Below are positions 1 to 9,000 of a DNA stretch of 64,000 nucleotides, piece by piece. The DNA lies in assembly GCF_003149515.1 (NCBI RefSeq), contig NZ_CP029145.1:4650001-4714000 (forward strand), in the 5' to 3' direction. The DNA is from Hymenobacter nivis. GTDB lineage: Bacteria; Bacteroidota; Bacteroidia; Cytophagales; Hymenobacteraceae. The position numbers and the translations under genes were made by a program. Every line of letters starts with the position of its first letter. The stretch's first letter is position 1. The notes beneath the pieces are model-generated. The model made no database searches. It was not told where the DNA came from and worked only from the letters and a program-made list of their open reading frames with translations.

Positions 1-1623
1 CGGCCGTCGCCGCTGCTCAACATCATTACTGGCGAAACGGGGGCCGGCAAATCCATCATGCTGGGGGCCATTGGGCTGCTGCTGGGCAACCGGGCCGATG
101 GCAAGCTGCTGTTCGATACGGCGCGTAAGTGCGTGATTGAGGGGCAGTTTGATATTGCCAGCTACCAGCTGCAAGATATTTTTGAGGCCGAGGACCTGGA
201 CTACGACGCGCAGTGCATTCTGCGGCGCGAAATCAGCCCCACGGGTAAGTCGCGCGCCTTTGTGAACGACACGCCGGTGACGCTGGAGGCGCTACGGAAA
301 ATCGGGGCCAACCTGATGGACATCCACTCGCAGCACGACACGCTGCTGCTCGGCGACACGGTGTTTCAGCTCAACCTGCTCGACCTCTACGCCGGGTTGG
401 TGCCGCAGCGCACGCACTACAGCAACGCCTTCCGGCAGTACCGCAAGCTGGAAGCTGAGCTGAAAACGCTGGAGGACCAGTCGAACCAAGCTAACGCGCA
501 GCTGGACTATAATAGCTTTTTGCTGAACGAGTTGGAGGAAGCTAGTCTCGACAACGAGGACCAGGAGGCCCTGGAGCAGGAGGTGAAACAGCTGGAGCAC
601 GCCGAGGAAATAAAGTACAAGCTGAGCCAGGCCCTGCACGGGCTGCGCGACAGCGAGAGCTGCGCCACCGGCATTATGAAGGATGCCTCGTCGCTGCTGG
701 GCCAGGTTTCGAGCTATTCCGACAACTTCCGCGAGCTGCGTCAGCGCCTGGAAAGCTGCCTGATTGAGCTGCACGACATTGCCGACGAGGTGGAAACCGC
801 CGAGCGCCGCACCGAGGGCGACCCCGCCCGCGCCGAAGAGTTGCAGGAACGCCTGAACGTGCTCTACACCTTGCAGCGCAAGCACGCGGTGCGCGACCTG
901 GGGGCCCTGGTGGCCGTGCGCGACGAATTGCGTCAGAAAGTGGGCAACGTGCTAAACCTCGACAAGCAAATCAGCAAGGTGCGCAAGGACGTAGAGGCCG
1001 CCCTGACCGCGGTGACCAAGCAGGCGGCCAAGCTCTCGGATAGCCGGTGCAAGTCGTTCCCGCGCTTCGAGCAGGAGCTGCGTGCCCTGGTTGCTGACCT
1101 GGGCATGCCCAACGCCCGCATCGTAGTGGACCACCGCGCCGGGGCCCCCAGCGCCAGCGGCACCGATGTGGTGAACATCCTCTTCACGGCCAACAAGGGG
1201 GCCCAGCCCCAGACGCTAAGCAAGGCCGCATCGGGGGGGGAGTTCTCGCGCTTGATGCTGTGCGTGAAGTACATGCTGGCTGATAAGACGGCTCTGCCCA
1301 CGATAGTGTTCGATGAAATCGACACCGGCATCAGCGGGGAAATTGCCGTGAAGGTGGGCCGCATGATGCAGCAAATGGCGCGTAAGCACCAGCTGGTGGC
1401 CATTTCGCACCTGCCGCAGATGGCCGCGGCTGGCGATGCCCACTACTTCGTGTACAAGGAAGACCGCGCCGACCGCACCGTGAGCCGCATCCGCCAGCTC
1501 GGCGAGGAGGACCGCATCCGGGAAATTGCCCATATGATTGCCGGCGCCAAGCCCAGCGCCAATGCCCTGCAAAGCGCCCGCGAGTTGCTGGCCCTGCGTG
1601 GCGAGGCCGTCGTGGCAGGGTAG
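1..1623 (+). CDS. recN: DNA repair protein RecN (5' truncated)
   Basis: RecN is an SMC-like ATPase that acts in double-strand break repair. The reading frame is open from the first base, so the start lies upstream of the window; 540 residues are visible against about 550-570 for the family, so only a short N-terminus is missing. The Walker A motif GETGAGKS is at visible residues 11-18. A long charged, coiled-coil-like middle (residues about 140-350) follows. The C-terminal ABC half carries the signature around SKAASGGEFSRL, Walker B in TIVFDEIDTGISG and the H-loop AISHLPQM. This is the full RecN order of elements. It is followed by an intergenic inverted repeat and then fabI on the same strand. 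Confidence 0.95.
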   Translation, partial: RPSPLLNIITGETGAGKSIMLGAIGLLLGNRADGKLLFDTARKCVIEGQFDIASYQLQDIFEAEDLDYDAQCILRREISPTGKSRAFVNDTPVTLEALRKIGANLMDIHSQHDTLLLGDTVFQLNLLDLYAGLVPQRTHYSNAFRQYRKLEAELKTLEDQSNQANAQLDYNSFLLNELEEASLDNEDQEALEQEVKQLEHAEEIKYKLSQALHGLRDSESCATGIMKDASSLLGQVSSYSDNFRELRQRLESCLIELHDIADEVETAERRTEGDPARAEELQERLNVLYTLQRKHAVRDLGALVAVRDELRQKVGNVLNLDKQISKVRKDVEAALTAVTKQAAKLSDSRCKSFPRFEQELRALVADLGMPNARIVVDHRAGAPSASGTDVVNILFTANKGAQPQTLSKAASGGEFSRLMLCVKYMLADKTALPTIVFDEIDTGISGEIAVKVGRMMQQMARKHQLVAISHLPQMAAAGDAHYFVYKEDRADRTVSRIRQLGEEDRIREIAHMIAGAKPSANALQSARELLALRGEAVVAG

Positions 1624-1628
1624 GGGGT

Positions 1629-1749
1629 AGTGAATGGGAGAATGGGTGAATGAAAAGGTAAGTGGCTAACTTGCCGCCCTGAACCGAATGGTGAAAGAAA
1701 GGGCCGGGTTGCTTTTTCATTCGCTCATTCACTCATTCACCTATTCACT
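1629..1749. repeat. Inverted repeat with short tandem-repeat arms
   Basis: The left arm (1629-1658) and right arm (1712-1749) are imperfect reverse complements. Each is built from tandem 7-9 base units of the type GAATGGGT and its complement CATTCACT. The structure fills the recN-fabI gap and ends just before the fabI start. It may act as a hairpin in the transcript. Two similar structures occur near 61.9 kb and 63.8 kb. Confidence 0.7.
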
Positions 1750-1751
1750 CC

Positions 1752-2573
1752 ATGCCCAACAACCTGCTCGCCGGCAAAGTCGGCATCATTTCCGGCGCCC
1801 TCAACGAGAAATCCATTGCTTGGAAAGTGGCCCAGCGCGCCCACGCCGAAGGCGCCCGCTTCGTGCTCACTAATGCCCCGCTGGCCATGCGTATGGGCGA
1901 AATCAACAAGCTGAGCGAGGAGTGCAACGCCCCCATCATCCCGGCCGACGCCACGTCGGTGGAGGACCTGGAGAAGCTGTTTACCGGGGCCCAGGAGCAG
2001 TTGGGGGGTAAGCTCGACTTTATGCTGCACTCCATCGGCATGAGCCCCAACATCCGCAAGGGCAAGAACTACGGCGAGCTGAACTACCAGTGGTTCCAGC
2101 AAACCATCGACATTTCGGCCCTTTCGTTCCACAAAATGCTGGCCGTGGCCGAGAAGCAGGACGCCTTCAACGAGTGGGGCAGCGTAGTGGCCCTCAGCTA
2201 TATTGCCGCCCAGCGCGCCTTCCTCGACTACACCGACATGACGCAGGCCAAGGCCATGCTCGAAAGCATTGCCCGCAGCTACGGCCAACGCCTAGGTAAG
2301 CTTAAGAAAGTGCGCGTCAACACCGTGTCGCAGTCGCCCACCAAAACCACGGCCGGCGCCGGCATCAGTGGCTTCGACGCCTTTTACGAATTTGCGGATA
2401 AGATGTCGCCGCTGGGCAACGCCCCTGCCGAGGCCTGCGCCGATTACTGCATCTCGCTGTTTTCAGACCTAACGCGCTACGTGACCATGCAAAACCTGAT
2501 GCACGACGGCGGCTTCAGCACCACCGGCATCTCGCAGGAAATGGCCGACTTGATGGAAAAGGCCAACGCCTAA
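1752..2573 (+). CDS. fabI: Enoyl-[acyl-carrier-protein] reductase FabI
   Basis: This NADH-dependent short-chain dehydrogenase-type enzyme reduces the trans-2-enoyl-ACP double bond in the last step of each fatty acid elongation cycle. The 273 residues match the usual FabI length. The N-terminal nucleotide-binding segment GIISGALNEKSIAWKVAQ is at about 11-28. The catalytic region has Tyr150, Tyr160 and Lys167, giving the FabI spacing Y-x6-K (DYTDMTQAK). HSIGMSP near residue 93 is the usual cofactor-side motif. The start ATG directly follows the tandem-arm inverted repeat, and no better upstream start exists. It is the last gene before a strong hairpin, so it probably ends a transcription unit. 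Confidence 0.95.
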   Translation: MPNNLLAGKVGIISGALNEKSIAWKVAQRAHAEGARFVLTNAPLAMRMGEINKLSEECNAPIIPADATSVEDLEKLFTGAQEQLGGKLDFMLHSIGMSPNIRKGKNYGELNYQWFQQTIDISALSFHKMLAVAEKQDAFNEWGSVVALSYIAAQRAFLDYTDMTQAKAMLESIARSYGQRLGKLKKVRVNTVSQSPTKTTAGAGISGFDAFYEFADKMSPLGNAPAEACADYCISLFSDLTRYVTMQNLMHDGGFSTTGISQEMADLMEKANA

Positions 2574-2643
2574 CCACATCCGGGGCCCCACGAAAAAGCC
2601 TGGCCGTAACTGGCCAGGCTTTTTCGTGGGGCCCCGGATGTGG
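2574..2643. terminator. Perfect 32-bp hairpin after fabI
   Basis: The arms 2574-2605 and 2612-2643 are perfect reverse complements around a 6-base loop, and the hairpin begins on the first base after the fabI stop codon. Each arm contains GGGGCCCC and an A5 or T5 run, so the inner part (AAAAAGCCTGGCC, loop, GGCCAGGCTTTTT) is itself a rho-independent terminator shape. It probably terminates fabI transcription. Confidence 0.85.
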
Positions 2644-2728
2644 TTTTGTAGGCAACGATTGCGGAAAAAAAGACAGATTTTGAGTAGAAGCGCCGCTTAG
2701 TCTGGGGCTCTTTTCGCCCGCTTTTGCT

Positions 2729-3063
2729 GTGAAAACCCAACTGCTTTTCCTGGGCCTGTGGCTGCTGGGGGCCCCGCCCGGGCCTACGATTTCGTGGTGA
2801 CGCAGGACGGCAGCGGGCGATTACGCACGGTGCAGGCGGTGTTTGGCGCGGTGCCCGACTTCTGGAAAAAGATGATTACTATTTTCGTCAACAAAAGCAT
2901 TTATAAAGAGAAGCGTGGCTTAGCCGGCTGCAAACCCCTGGTCACTCTGATTAACGAGGGCCGCGACTGTACCGTGCTTACCTACGATAGTTACCACCAG
3001 ATACTAAGCGCGTTTGTTGAGGAGAAGGGGGCATCAAGTTTAGCCCGCCGCGGGTACGGCGGG
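2729..3063 (+). pseudogene. Pectinesterase N-terminal remnant (frameshifted, truncated)
   Basis: From about 2785 the frame encodes YDFVVTQDGSG, TVQAVFGAVPD and IFVNKSIYKEK, then a segment ending LTYDSYHQ and EEKGASS. This is the N-terminal order of secreted pectinesterases (carbohydrate esterase family 8). A GTG-started hydrophobic signal-peptide-like stretch (VKTQLLFLGLWLLG) begins at 2729, but in a different frame. The two are separated by a single-base shift in the run GGGGGCCCCGCCCGGG. Homology stops after about 95 residues, and the active-site Gln/Asp/Arg region of the family is absent. The 3' end runs into the convergent blh gene. I infer a dead remnant left by a deletion. The exact end of homology is uncertain. 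Confidence 0.75.
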
Positions 3064-3065
3064 GC

Positions 3066-4076
3066 CTACCTTGCGCTCGGCTCGGCCCGCCACCGGGGCG
3101 CGTCCATCACCAGCGTCACGAGCAGGGCGTGGGGCAGTGTGACGATGGAGGCCACCACCAGCGCCAGGCTGAACCAAGCGGCCCCGTTGGCTAGGTAGGG
3201 GGCCAGCAGGCGGCCCAGCACCAACAGCGCCACGCAGCTCAGGAGCAGAAGGGGGGCCGCCCGGCGCAGGAAGAAGGCCAGCCGCGGCCCCAAGTCGGCC
3301 GCGGGGCGCGGCCGATTCGGGGCTGCGGCATAGCCGAGCCAGCCCGTGAGGCGCAGCACGTGCTGCAAGCTGTGCCAAAACACGAAGTATACGGCTACCG
3401 ATAGCTGGGGCGGCAGTGCTAGCAGCAGCAGCACCAGCACCAGCACCTCGCCCAGCTCGGTACGGAGCCGGGCCCATTGGCGGCGGTAGGCCCAGCGGGC
3501 CCAGAGGGCCAGGTGCCCTGCTACCACCACCACGCCGAGGGCTGCGGCCGCGGCGGTCAACGCGGCCGCGGGCACTGTGGGGGCCCCGGTGAAGGCCAGC
3601 AGTCCGTTCACGATGCCCGCCGTTTGGGTGGGCCAGCCCCACAAGGGCACGGCAAACAGCAGCAGGCCCCGCAGGCAGCTGTGCGTCAGCCACAGCCACG
3701 CCGGTGGCCGGGCCCCGGCCGGCGCGTCGGCCGAACCCCAGTGCCACACCGTCAGCAAGAAAAAACCGCCGACCGTAGCCGCCGGCCAGGCCCACCACAG
3801 GGCCCCCACCAAGCCCGCCAAGCCCAGGTAGCCGAGCAGGAAGCTCAGCCAGTACCGCCACCCGCCGGCTCCGGGGCCCCGGGGCTGGCCGGCGGGCAGT
3901 ACCAATTGGTCGCAGGCCCCGTGCGCTACGCCCAGTACCACCATGCCCACGGCCAGCGGCGGCCCCAGCAGTACCCAGGCAGCACTTGGAAACGCCGCGC
4001 CCACGCCGGCCAGTGCCAGCACGGCCGCGTAGGAGTAGCGCCGCCGGGACCAATCAGATGCAGAGTCAAGCGACAT
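3066..4076 (-). CDS. blh: Brp/Blh-type beta-carotene 15,15'-dioxygenase
   Basis: This integral membrane oxygenase cleaves beta-carotene into two retinal molecules, the chromophore of microbial rhodopsins. The protein is 336 residues when started at the ATG at 4076 (MSLDSASDW); a longer frame adds 20 residues with no homology character. It is strongly hydrophobic with about eight predicted membrane segments. It has the family's conserved histidines in VAHGACDQ (His52), HWGSAD and FWHSLQHVLRL. The gene lies 110 bases downstream of the rhodopsin on the same strand, the usual pairing. The frame is GC-rich, and a long overlapping frame in the same orientation is a shadow. Confidence 0.9.
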   Translation of the reverse strand: MSLDSASDWSRRRYSYAAVLALAGVGAAFPSAAWVLLGPPLAVGMVVLGVAHGACDQLVLPAGQPRGPGAGGWRYWLSFLLGYLGLAGLVGALWWAWPAATVGGFFLLTVWHWGSADAPAGARPPAWLWLTHSCLRGLLLFAVPLWGWPTQTAGIVNGLLAFTGAPTVPAAALTAAAAALGVVVVAGHLALWARWAYRRQWARLRTELGEVLVLVLLLLALPPQLSVAVYFVFWHSLQHVLRLTGWLGYAAAPNRPRPAADLGPRLAFFLRRAAPLLLLSCVALLVLGRLLAPYLANGAAWFSLALVVASIVTLPHALLVTLVMDAPRWRAEPSAR

Positions 4077-4186
4077 AGTGCGTGGGGCAAAAGGGGGGGG
4101 AACTAACACGGGCCGCCACGCCGCGGAGCGGAGCAACGGCCCGTGGGCAATGAACTGTCCGGAATCCGGGCGATGGGAGCAGTATA

Positions 4187-4963
4187 CTATGCTAGTACTC
4201 CGGCACCCTGCGGGACAACCTTCTTAGCTGCCGACTCGCTGCGGGCGATGCCGTACACGACCAGTCCGAAGCCAATCTTGTTCACGGCGTCGCCCAAGTT
4301 GTAAATCAGGTCAAGGTCGTGCGGGCGGAGCAATCCGAGCCCGTCGGCGCCCAACCAGCCGCCAGGCATGGCCATGTAGCCAATTGGGTAAATGGCCCAG
4401 CCTACGAGAATGAACCAAGCCAAGGAGCGGACGCCCTTCTGTACGGCCGTCGATTCAGACTTGGCAGCCAGTTGTGCGATTTCCCCCATCCAGGCCGAGT
4501 ACAGGATATACAAGTAGCCCAGCGTGGAAAGCGTGCCCCAAATCATCGAGTGGCTCTTCGAACCGTCCGTGAAGGCCTCACCAATGTAGCCGCATACAAG
4601 CATAAATACCGCTGCGAGGACGAGCTTCCAGAGTAGGCCAATTTTGGCCCCGGCGGCTCGCACCAGCAAGTAAAACTCGACGACCATTAGCGGCACGGTC
4701 AGCGTCCAGTCGATGTAGCGCAGGGCCACGGGCGACGTGTGAGTTTCCATGTAGTAGTTGCGCATGTAATAGTAGTGCACGGCAGCGATTCCGGTAATCA
4801 TCCCCGAAATCAGGAGCGAGGTTTTCCATTTGTCGGCTACACCTCCACGCTCGAAGAGGAAAAATACGGCCGCAGCCGCCATGGCCATGTACCCCGTGAA
4901 AAACGTGAACGCAATCGGATCATCAACCGGAATCTTCAGAACGTCAATTAGGATGGTTTGCAT
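4187..4963 (-). CDS. Light-driven proton-pump rhodopsin (proteorhodopsin/xanthorhodopsin type)
   Basis: This seven-helix retinal protein probably exports protons in the light. The start is set at the ATG at 4963 (MQTILIDVL), giving 258 residues; upstream in-frame residues do not look like rhodopsin. Helix C reads RYIDWTLTVPLMVVEF with Asp85, Thr89 and Glu96, the DTE set of proton acceptor and donor. His63 in AAVHYYYMR matches the proteorhodopsin His next to the counterion. The Schiff-base lysine is Lys229 in DAVNKIGFG. Met93 sits at the spectral tuning site, which suggests green absorption. Gly143 in MIWGTLST aligns with bacteriorhodopsin Trp138, the glycine opening used for carotenoid antennae in xanthorhodopsin. 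The blh gene follows in the same direction. Confidence 0.95.
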   Translation of the reverse strand: MQTILIDVLKIPVDDPIAFTFFTGYMAMAAAAVFFLFERGGVADKWKTSLLISGMITGIAAVHYYYMRNYYMETHTSPVALRYIDWTLTVPLMVVEFYLLVRAAGAKIGLLWKLVLAAVFMLVCGYIGEAFTDGSKSHSMIWGTLSTLGYLYILYSAWMGEIAQLAAKSESTAVQKGVRSLAWFILVGWAIYPIGYMAMPGGWLGADGLGLLRPHDLDLIYNLGDAVNKIGFGLVVYGIARSESAAKKVVPQGAGVLA

Positions 4964-5096
4964 GGCGGATTGGTGTTTGATGTGAAGGTATACCTCATCA
5001 ATAGCTAGATGTGCATTAATGTTTCGTAGCCAGTCAAAAAAAATATTAGCAAACATTTTTCGGGATAGAATTGTCTAACAGTGTTTTTTGAATGTT

Positions 5097-5832
5097 TCAG
5101 TAGCCACGGCTCAAATCTACGGGATTTTCCAGCGGTCCGCCGGCCTGGAAATGAGCTGGGTTGCTTAGAAATAAGTCCCCTTCCCTCGTCTTCCAGGAGC
5201 CGGCCGAGAAAATCCATCGGCGCTGCCGGGTAGGGTGTTGATGACGATATCGGGTTCGGGTAAAACCGCTTTTAAGTCGGCCGCGGAGTGCAGCTCGGCG
5301 GCGGGGCTAGTGCGGGCCAGCAGCTGCACCGGGCACTCGAAGCCACTGAGCTACTGGCGGATGGCCAGTACAATGGCCCCGGCTCCGAGGATAACCACCC
5401 GATTGCCGCGCAGCAGGCCGGCGCGGTTGTGCACCAAAGCTCCGCCCACCCATTGCTTTTCGGCCTGGAGCACGGCCAGCTCGGGCAGGTGGCGGTATAG
5501 GGCCAGCAGGTCCGCCACTATGGTTTCGGCGCGGCCAGGCGAAGAAGTCGCTCAGGTTGGCCACCGGTACGCCCAGTCGCACGCCGCGGTAGCGCTCACA
5601 CCCGGCCGAATCGATTTGCCAGAACTGCAAGCCGGCCGGGGCCCCGGTAGCCAGGCGGGCGGCACGTTGCCCAGCACCGCCTCGGCTTGCTGGAAGGCAG
5701 CGGCCTGCTGGTCGGCCGGCACGTCGGCACGTCGGCGCCGAAGGTGACGGCGTGGCCCGCCGGCAGGTGCTGGTACAGGTAGGCGCGAGTGGCGGGGCTG
5801 AGGGGCGAGTAAACGAAGAGGTGCACGGACAA
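5097..5832 (-). pseudogene. D-isomer 2-hydroxyacid dehydrogenase pseudogene
   Basis: Read on the minus strand from the ATG at 5832, the start MSVHLFVYSPLSPATRAYLY and HAVTFGADVP are followed by pieces in other frames. These include AGLQFWQIDSAG, GVPVANLSDFFAW, LVHNRAGLLRGNRVVILGAG, QLLARTSPAAELHSAADLK, and a C-terminal GGPLENPVDLSRGY. This is the order of a NAD-dependent 2-hydroxyacid dehydrogenase. The lesions I see are: an 8-base tandem duplication (GGCACGTC twice, near 5718-5733), a second frameshift near 5645, an in-frame TAG after VLAIRQ, loss of the last Gly of GxGxxG, and an internal deletion of the catalytic part before the C-terminal tail. Clearly non-functional; substrate not assignable. 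Confidence 0.8.
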
Positions 5833-6002
5833 AAACGGGGAGGACTATAAAAAAGGGCGGTGGCTAAACGGGGTAGTCTGGCGAATTGCCCAAAGGGCTT
5901 CGTCGGGCCACTCTTACTGAAAAAAACAGCGGCTCCGGTCCATTATAAGAATGGTCCGACGACAGAAAAAGCCGCCGGACCACCCCGTTTTGGACCACCA
6001 TC

Positions 6003-6044
6003 AAAAAAAGAACGTCGTGCCCGGATGACCGTTGCACGACGTTC
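6003..6044 (-). terminator. Rho-independent terminator of the RND operon
   Basis: On the minus strand the stem GAACGTCGTGC / GCACGACGTTC (6034-6044 and 6010-6020) is followed by a T7 run (6009-6003). It lies just downstream of the pump gene stop at 6070. Confidence 0.85.
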
Positions 6045-6069
6045 GGCTGATGGTTCAGCGGGGGCGGGG

Positions 6070-9000
6070 CTAGGCCGGGGCGATGGTGCCTTCGGCCGGG
6101 GCCCCACCGTCTTTGGCGGTGGTGTCTTCGGGGTTCCCGTCGTCCTTTTTGGGGCCCCCGTGCTCCTCATCGGGCTTGTAGTTTTTCTCCATTTCGGCCA
6201 GCTTTTCCTTGCCGTAGGCGAAGCGGGTGATGATGACGTAGAGCACCGGCACGATGAAGATGCCCAGGCCGGTGGCCGCCAGCATCCCGCCGAGCACCGT
6301 CCAGCCCAGGGTCTGGCGGCTTTGGGCCCCCGCGCCCGAGGCAAACACCAGCGGCAGAATGCCCAGGATGAAGGCCAGCGAGGTCATGATGATGGGGCGC
6401 AGGCGCAGGTGCACGGCTTCCAGGGTGGCTTGCACCAGCGGCATACCGCGGTCCACGCGCTCCTTGGCAAACTCAATGATCAGGATGGCGTTCTTCGCTG
6501 AAAGGCCAATGAGCGTGATCATGCCGATTTGGGCGTACACGTTGTTGGTGAGCTTGGGCAGGAAAAACAGCGCCAGGATGGCCCCGAAAATACCGACCGG
6601 CACGGCCAGCAGCACCGAGAACGGCACTGACCAGCTCTCGTAGAGGGCGGCCAGAAACAGGAACACGAAAATGATGGAGAGCGCGAAAATGTAAATCGTC
6701 TGGCCGCCGGCCAGCAGCTCCTCGCGGCTCAGGCCTGAGAACTCGTAGCCGTAGCTCCGGGACATGGTTTGGGCCGCCGTTTCCTGCAAGGCCTTGATGG
6801 CGTCGCCGGAGCTGTAGCCGGGGGCTGGGTTGCCGTTAATTTCGGCCGAGCGAAACAGGTTGTAGTGCGAGATGAGGGGCGCGGTTTCCTCGCGCTTGTA
6901 GGTGGTGAGCGTGCTCAGGGGTACCATGCCGCCGGCAGAGTTGCGCACGTAGTACTGGCCCAGGTTGGCAATGTCGCCGCGGTAGGAGGAGTCGGCCTGC
7001 GCCACCACCCGGAACGTGCGGCCGTAGAGCGTGAAGTCGTTGATGTAGGCGCTGCCCAAGTACGTGCGCAGGGCCCCCCCGATATCGGCAATCGAGACGC
7101 CCAGCTTCTTGGCTTTTTCGCGGTCAATGTCGAGCTTGTAGCCCGGCGTGCTGGCCGTGAAGAAGGAGAAGCCCGAGGCAATTTCGGGCCGCTTGCGGAT
7201 GGCCCCCAGGAATTTTTGCAGGTTGGCGTCAAAGGTCTGGATGTTGCCGCCGGCCTCGCGCTCCTGAAAAATGAACGAGAAGCCGCCCGTGTTGCCCAGG
7301 CCCGGAATGGCGGGCGGCGAAATTACCACCGTGGTGGCCTCCTTGAAGCGGGCCATGCGCTGCTGCACGGTGGCGATGAGGCCTTGCAGTTGCAGGGCCT
7401 TGTCCTTGCGGTTTTCCCAGGGCGCAAGCTGGCAGAAAATGGTGCCCGAGTTGGATTTTGAGGAGAAGTTCACCGCGTTCAGGCCCCCCAGGGCGGCGTA
7501 GTGCGCAATGCCCTTAGTTTTGCTCAGCTCCTTCATCATCTCGTGCAACGTAGCCACGGTGCGGCCCGTGGAGGCGCCCTCGGGCAGGTTGAAGGTGACG
7601 ATGATGCGGCCCTCGTCCTCGGTGGGCAGGAAGCCGCTGGGCTTGCTGCGGAATAGTAGCCCGGCCCCCACCACGATGCACACCAGGATGATGACCACGA
7701 AGCGCGAGTGCTTGATGCTGCTCGCCACGCCACTCCCGTACTTCTCGGTGACGCGCCCAAACCAGTTGTTAAACTTGAAAAACAGCTTGTTGAGGCCCGT
7801 CGAGCTGTCGTCGCGCTTGGTGGGTTTCAGCAGTAGCACGCACAGGGCGGGCGTGAGCGAAAGGGCCACGAAGGCCGAAATCAGCACCGAAATAGCAATG
7901 GTGATGGCAAACTGCTGGTACAGGCGCCCCGTGATGCCGGGGATGAAGCCCACCGGCACGAACACCGCCGCCAGAATCAGGGCAATGGCAATAACGGGCG
8001 CCGAAATCTCGCGCATGGCCTCCAGCGTGGCGTCGAGCACGTTCATGTCGCGCTCGTTCATGTTATGCTCCACGGCTTCCACCACTACAATGGCATCGTC
8101 GACCACAATACCGATGGCCAGCACGAAGCCAAAGAGCGTTAGGGTGTTGATGGTGAAGCCCAGTGGGATGAAGAACGTAAACGTGCCGATGATGGACACC
8201 GGGATGGCCAGCACTGGGACGAGCGTGGAGCGCCAGTTCTGGAGGAAGAGGAACACCACGATGACCACTAGCAGCAGGGCCTCCACCAGCGTTTCCACTA
8301 CTTCCTTGATGGATACCTTTATCACGCTCGCTGACTCGAAGGGCACGATGTAGTTGAGGTCGGTGGGGAACTGCTTCTTGAGCTGGTTCATGGTGGCCAG
8401 CACGTTGTCGTAGGTTTCGAGGGCGTTGGCGCCAGGGGCCTGGTACACGAGCAGGTAGGCGGCGCGCTTGCCGTCGACGAACGAGTTGTTGGCGTAGTTG
8501 AACTTGCCCAGCTCCAGGCGAGCCACGTCCTTGAGGTATACCAGTTGCCCGTCCTTCGGATTAGTTTTGACGATGACGTTACCGAACTGCTCGACGGTGG
8601 CGAGGCGGCCCTGCACCGTCACGATGTACTCGAACGGCTGCCCGTGCTCGGCCGGTGGGGCCCCAATGGAGCCGGCCGCAATCTGGGCGTTTTGCTCCGC
8701 CAGGGCAGCCGAAATGTCGCCGGCCGTGATGCCCATCTGGGCCAGCTTGTCGGGCTTCAGCCAGATGCGCATCGAAAAGTCGTCGGCGCGCGACACGATG
8801 TCGCCCACGCCCTTGGTGCGCAGCAGCGCGTCTTTGATGAACACGTTGGCGTAGTTGTCGAGGAAGGTGGAGCTGTGCGTGCCCTTGGGGGCGTACATGG
8901 CCACCAGCATCAGGATGCTCGGGTTGCGCTTGCGCACCGTAAGGCCCAGGCGCTGCACGTCCTGCGGCAGGGTGGGCAGGGCAATGCCCACGCGGTTTTG

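Noticed and set aside
3040-4053. 337-residue frame overlapping blh on the same strand
   Set aside because: Arg/Gly/Pro-rich with no membrane helices or motifs, while the blh frame has all conserved histidines.
4187-4963. Sodium- or chloride-pumping rhodopsin
   Set aside because: Helix C has Asp/Thr/Glu, the proton-pump set, not NDQ, NTQ or TSA.
5235-5747. 170-residue + strand frame at the dehydrogenase pseudogene
   Set aside because: It is the complement of recognisable, decayed dehydrogenase sequence.
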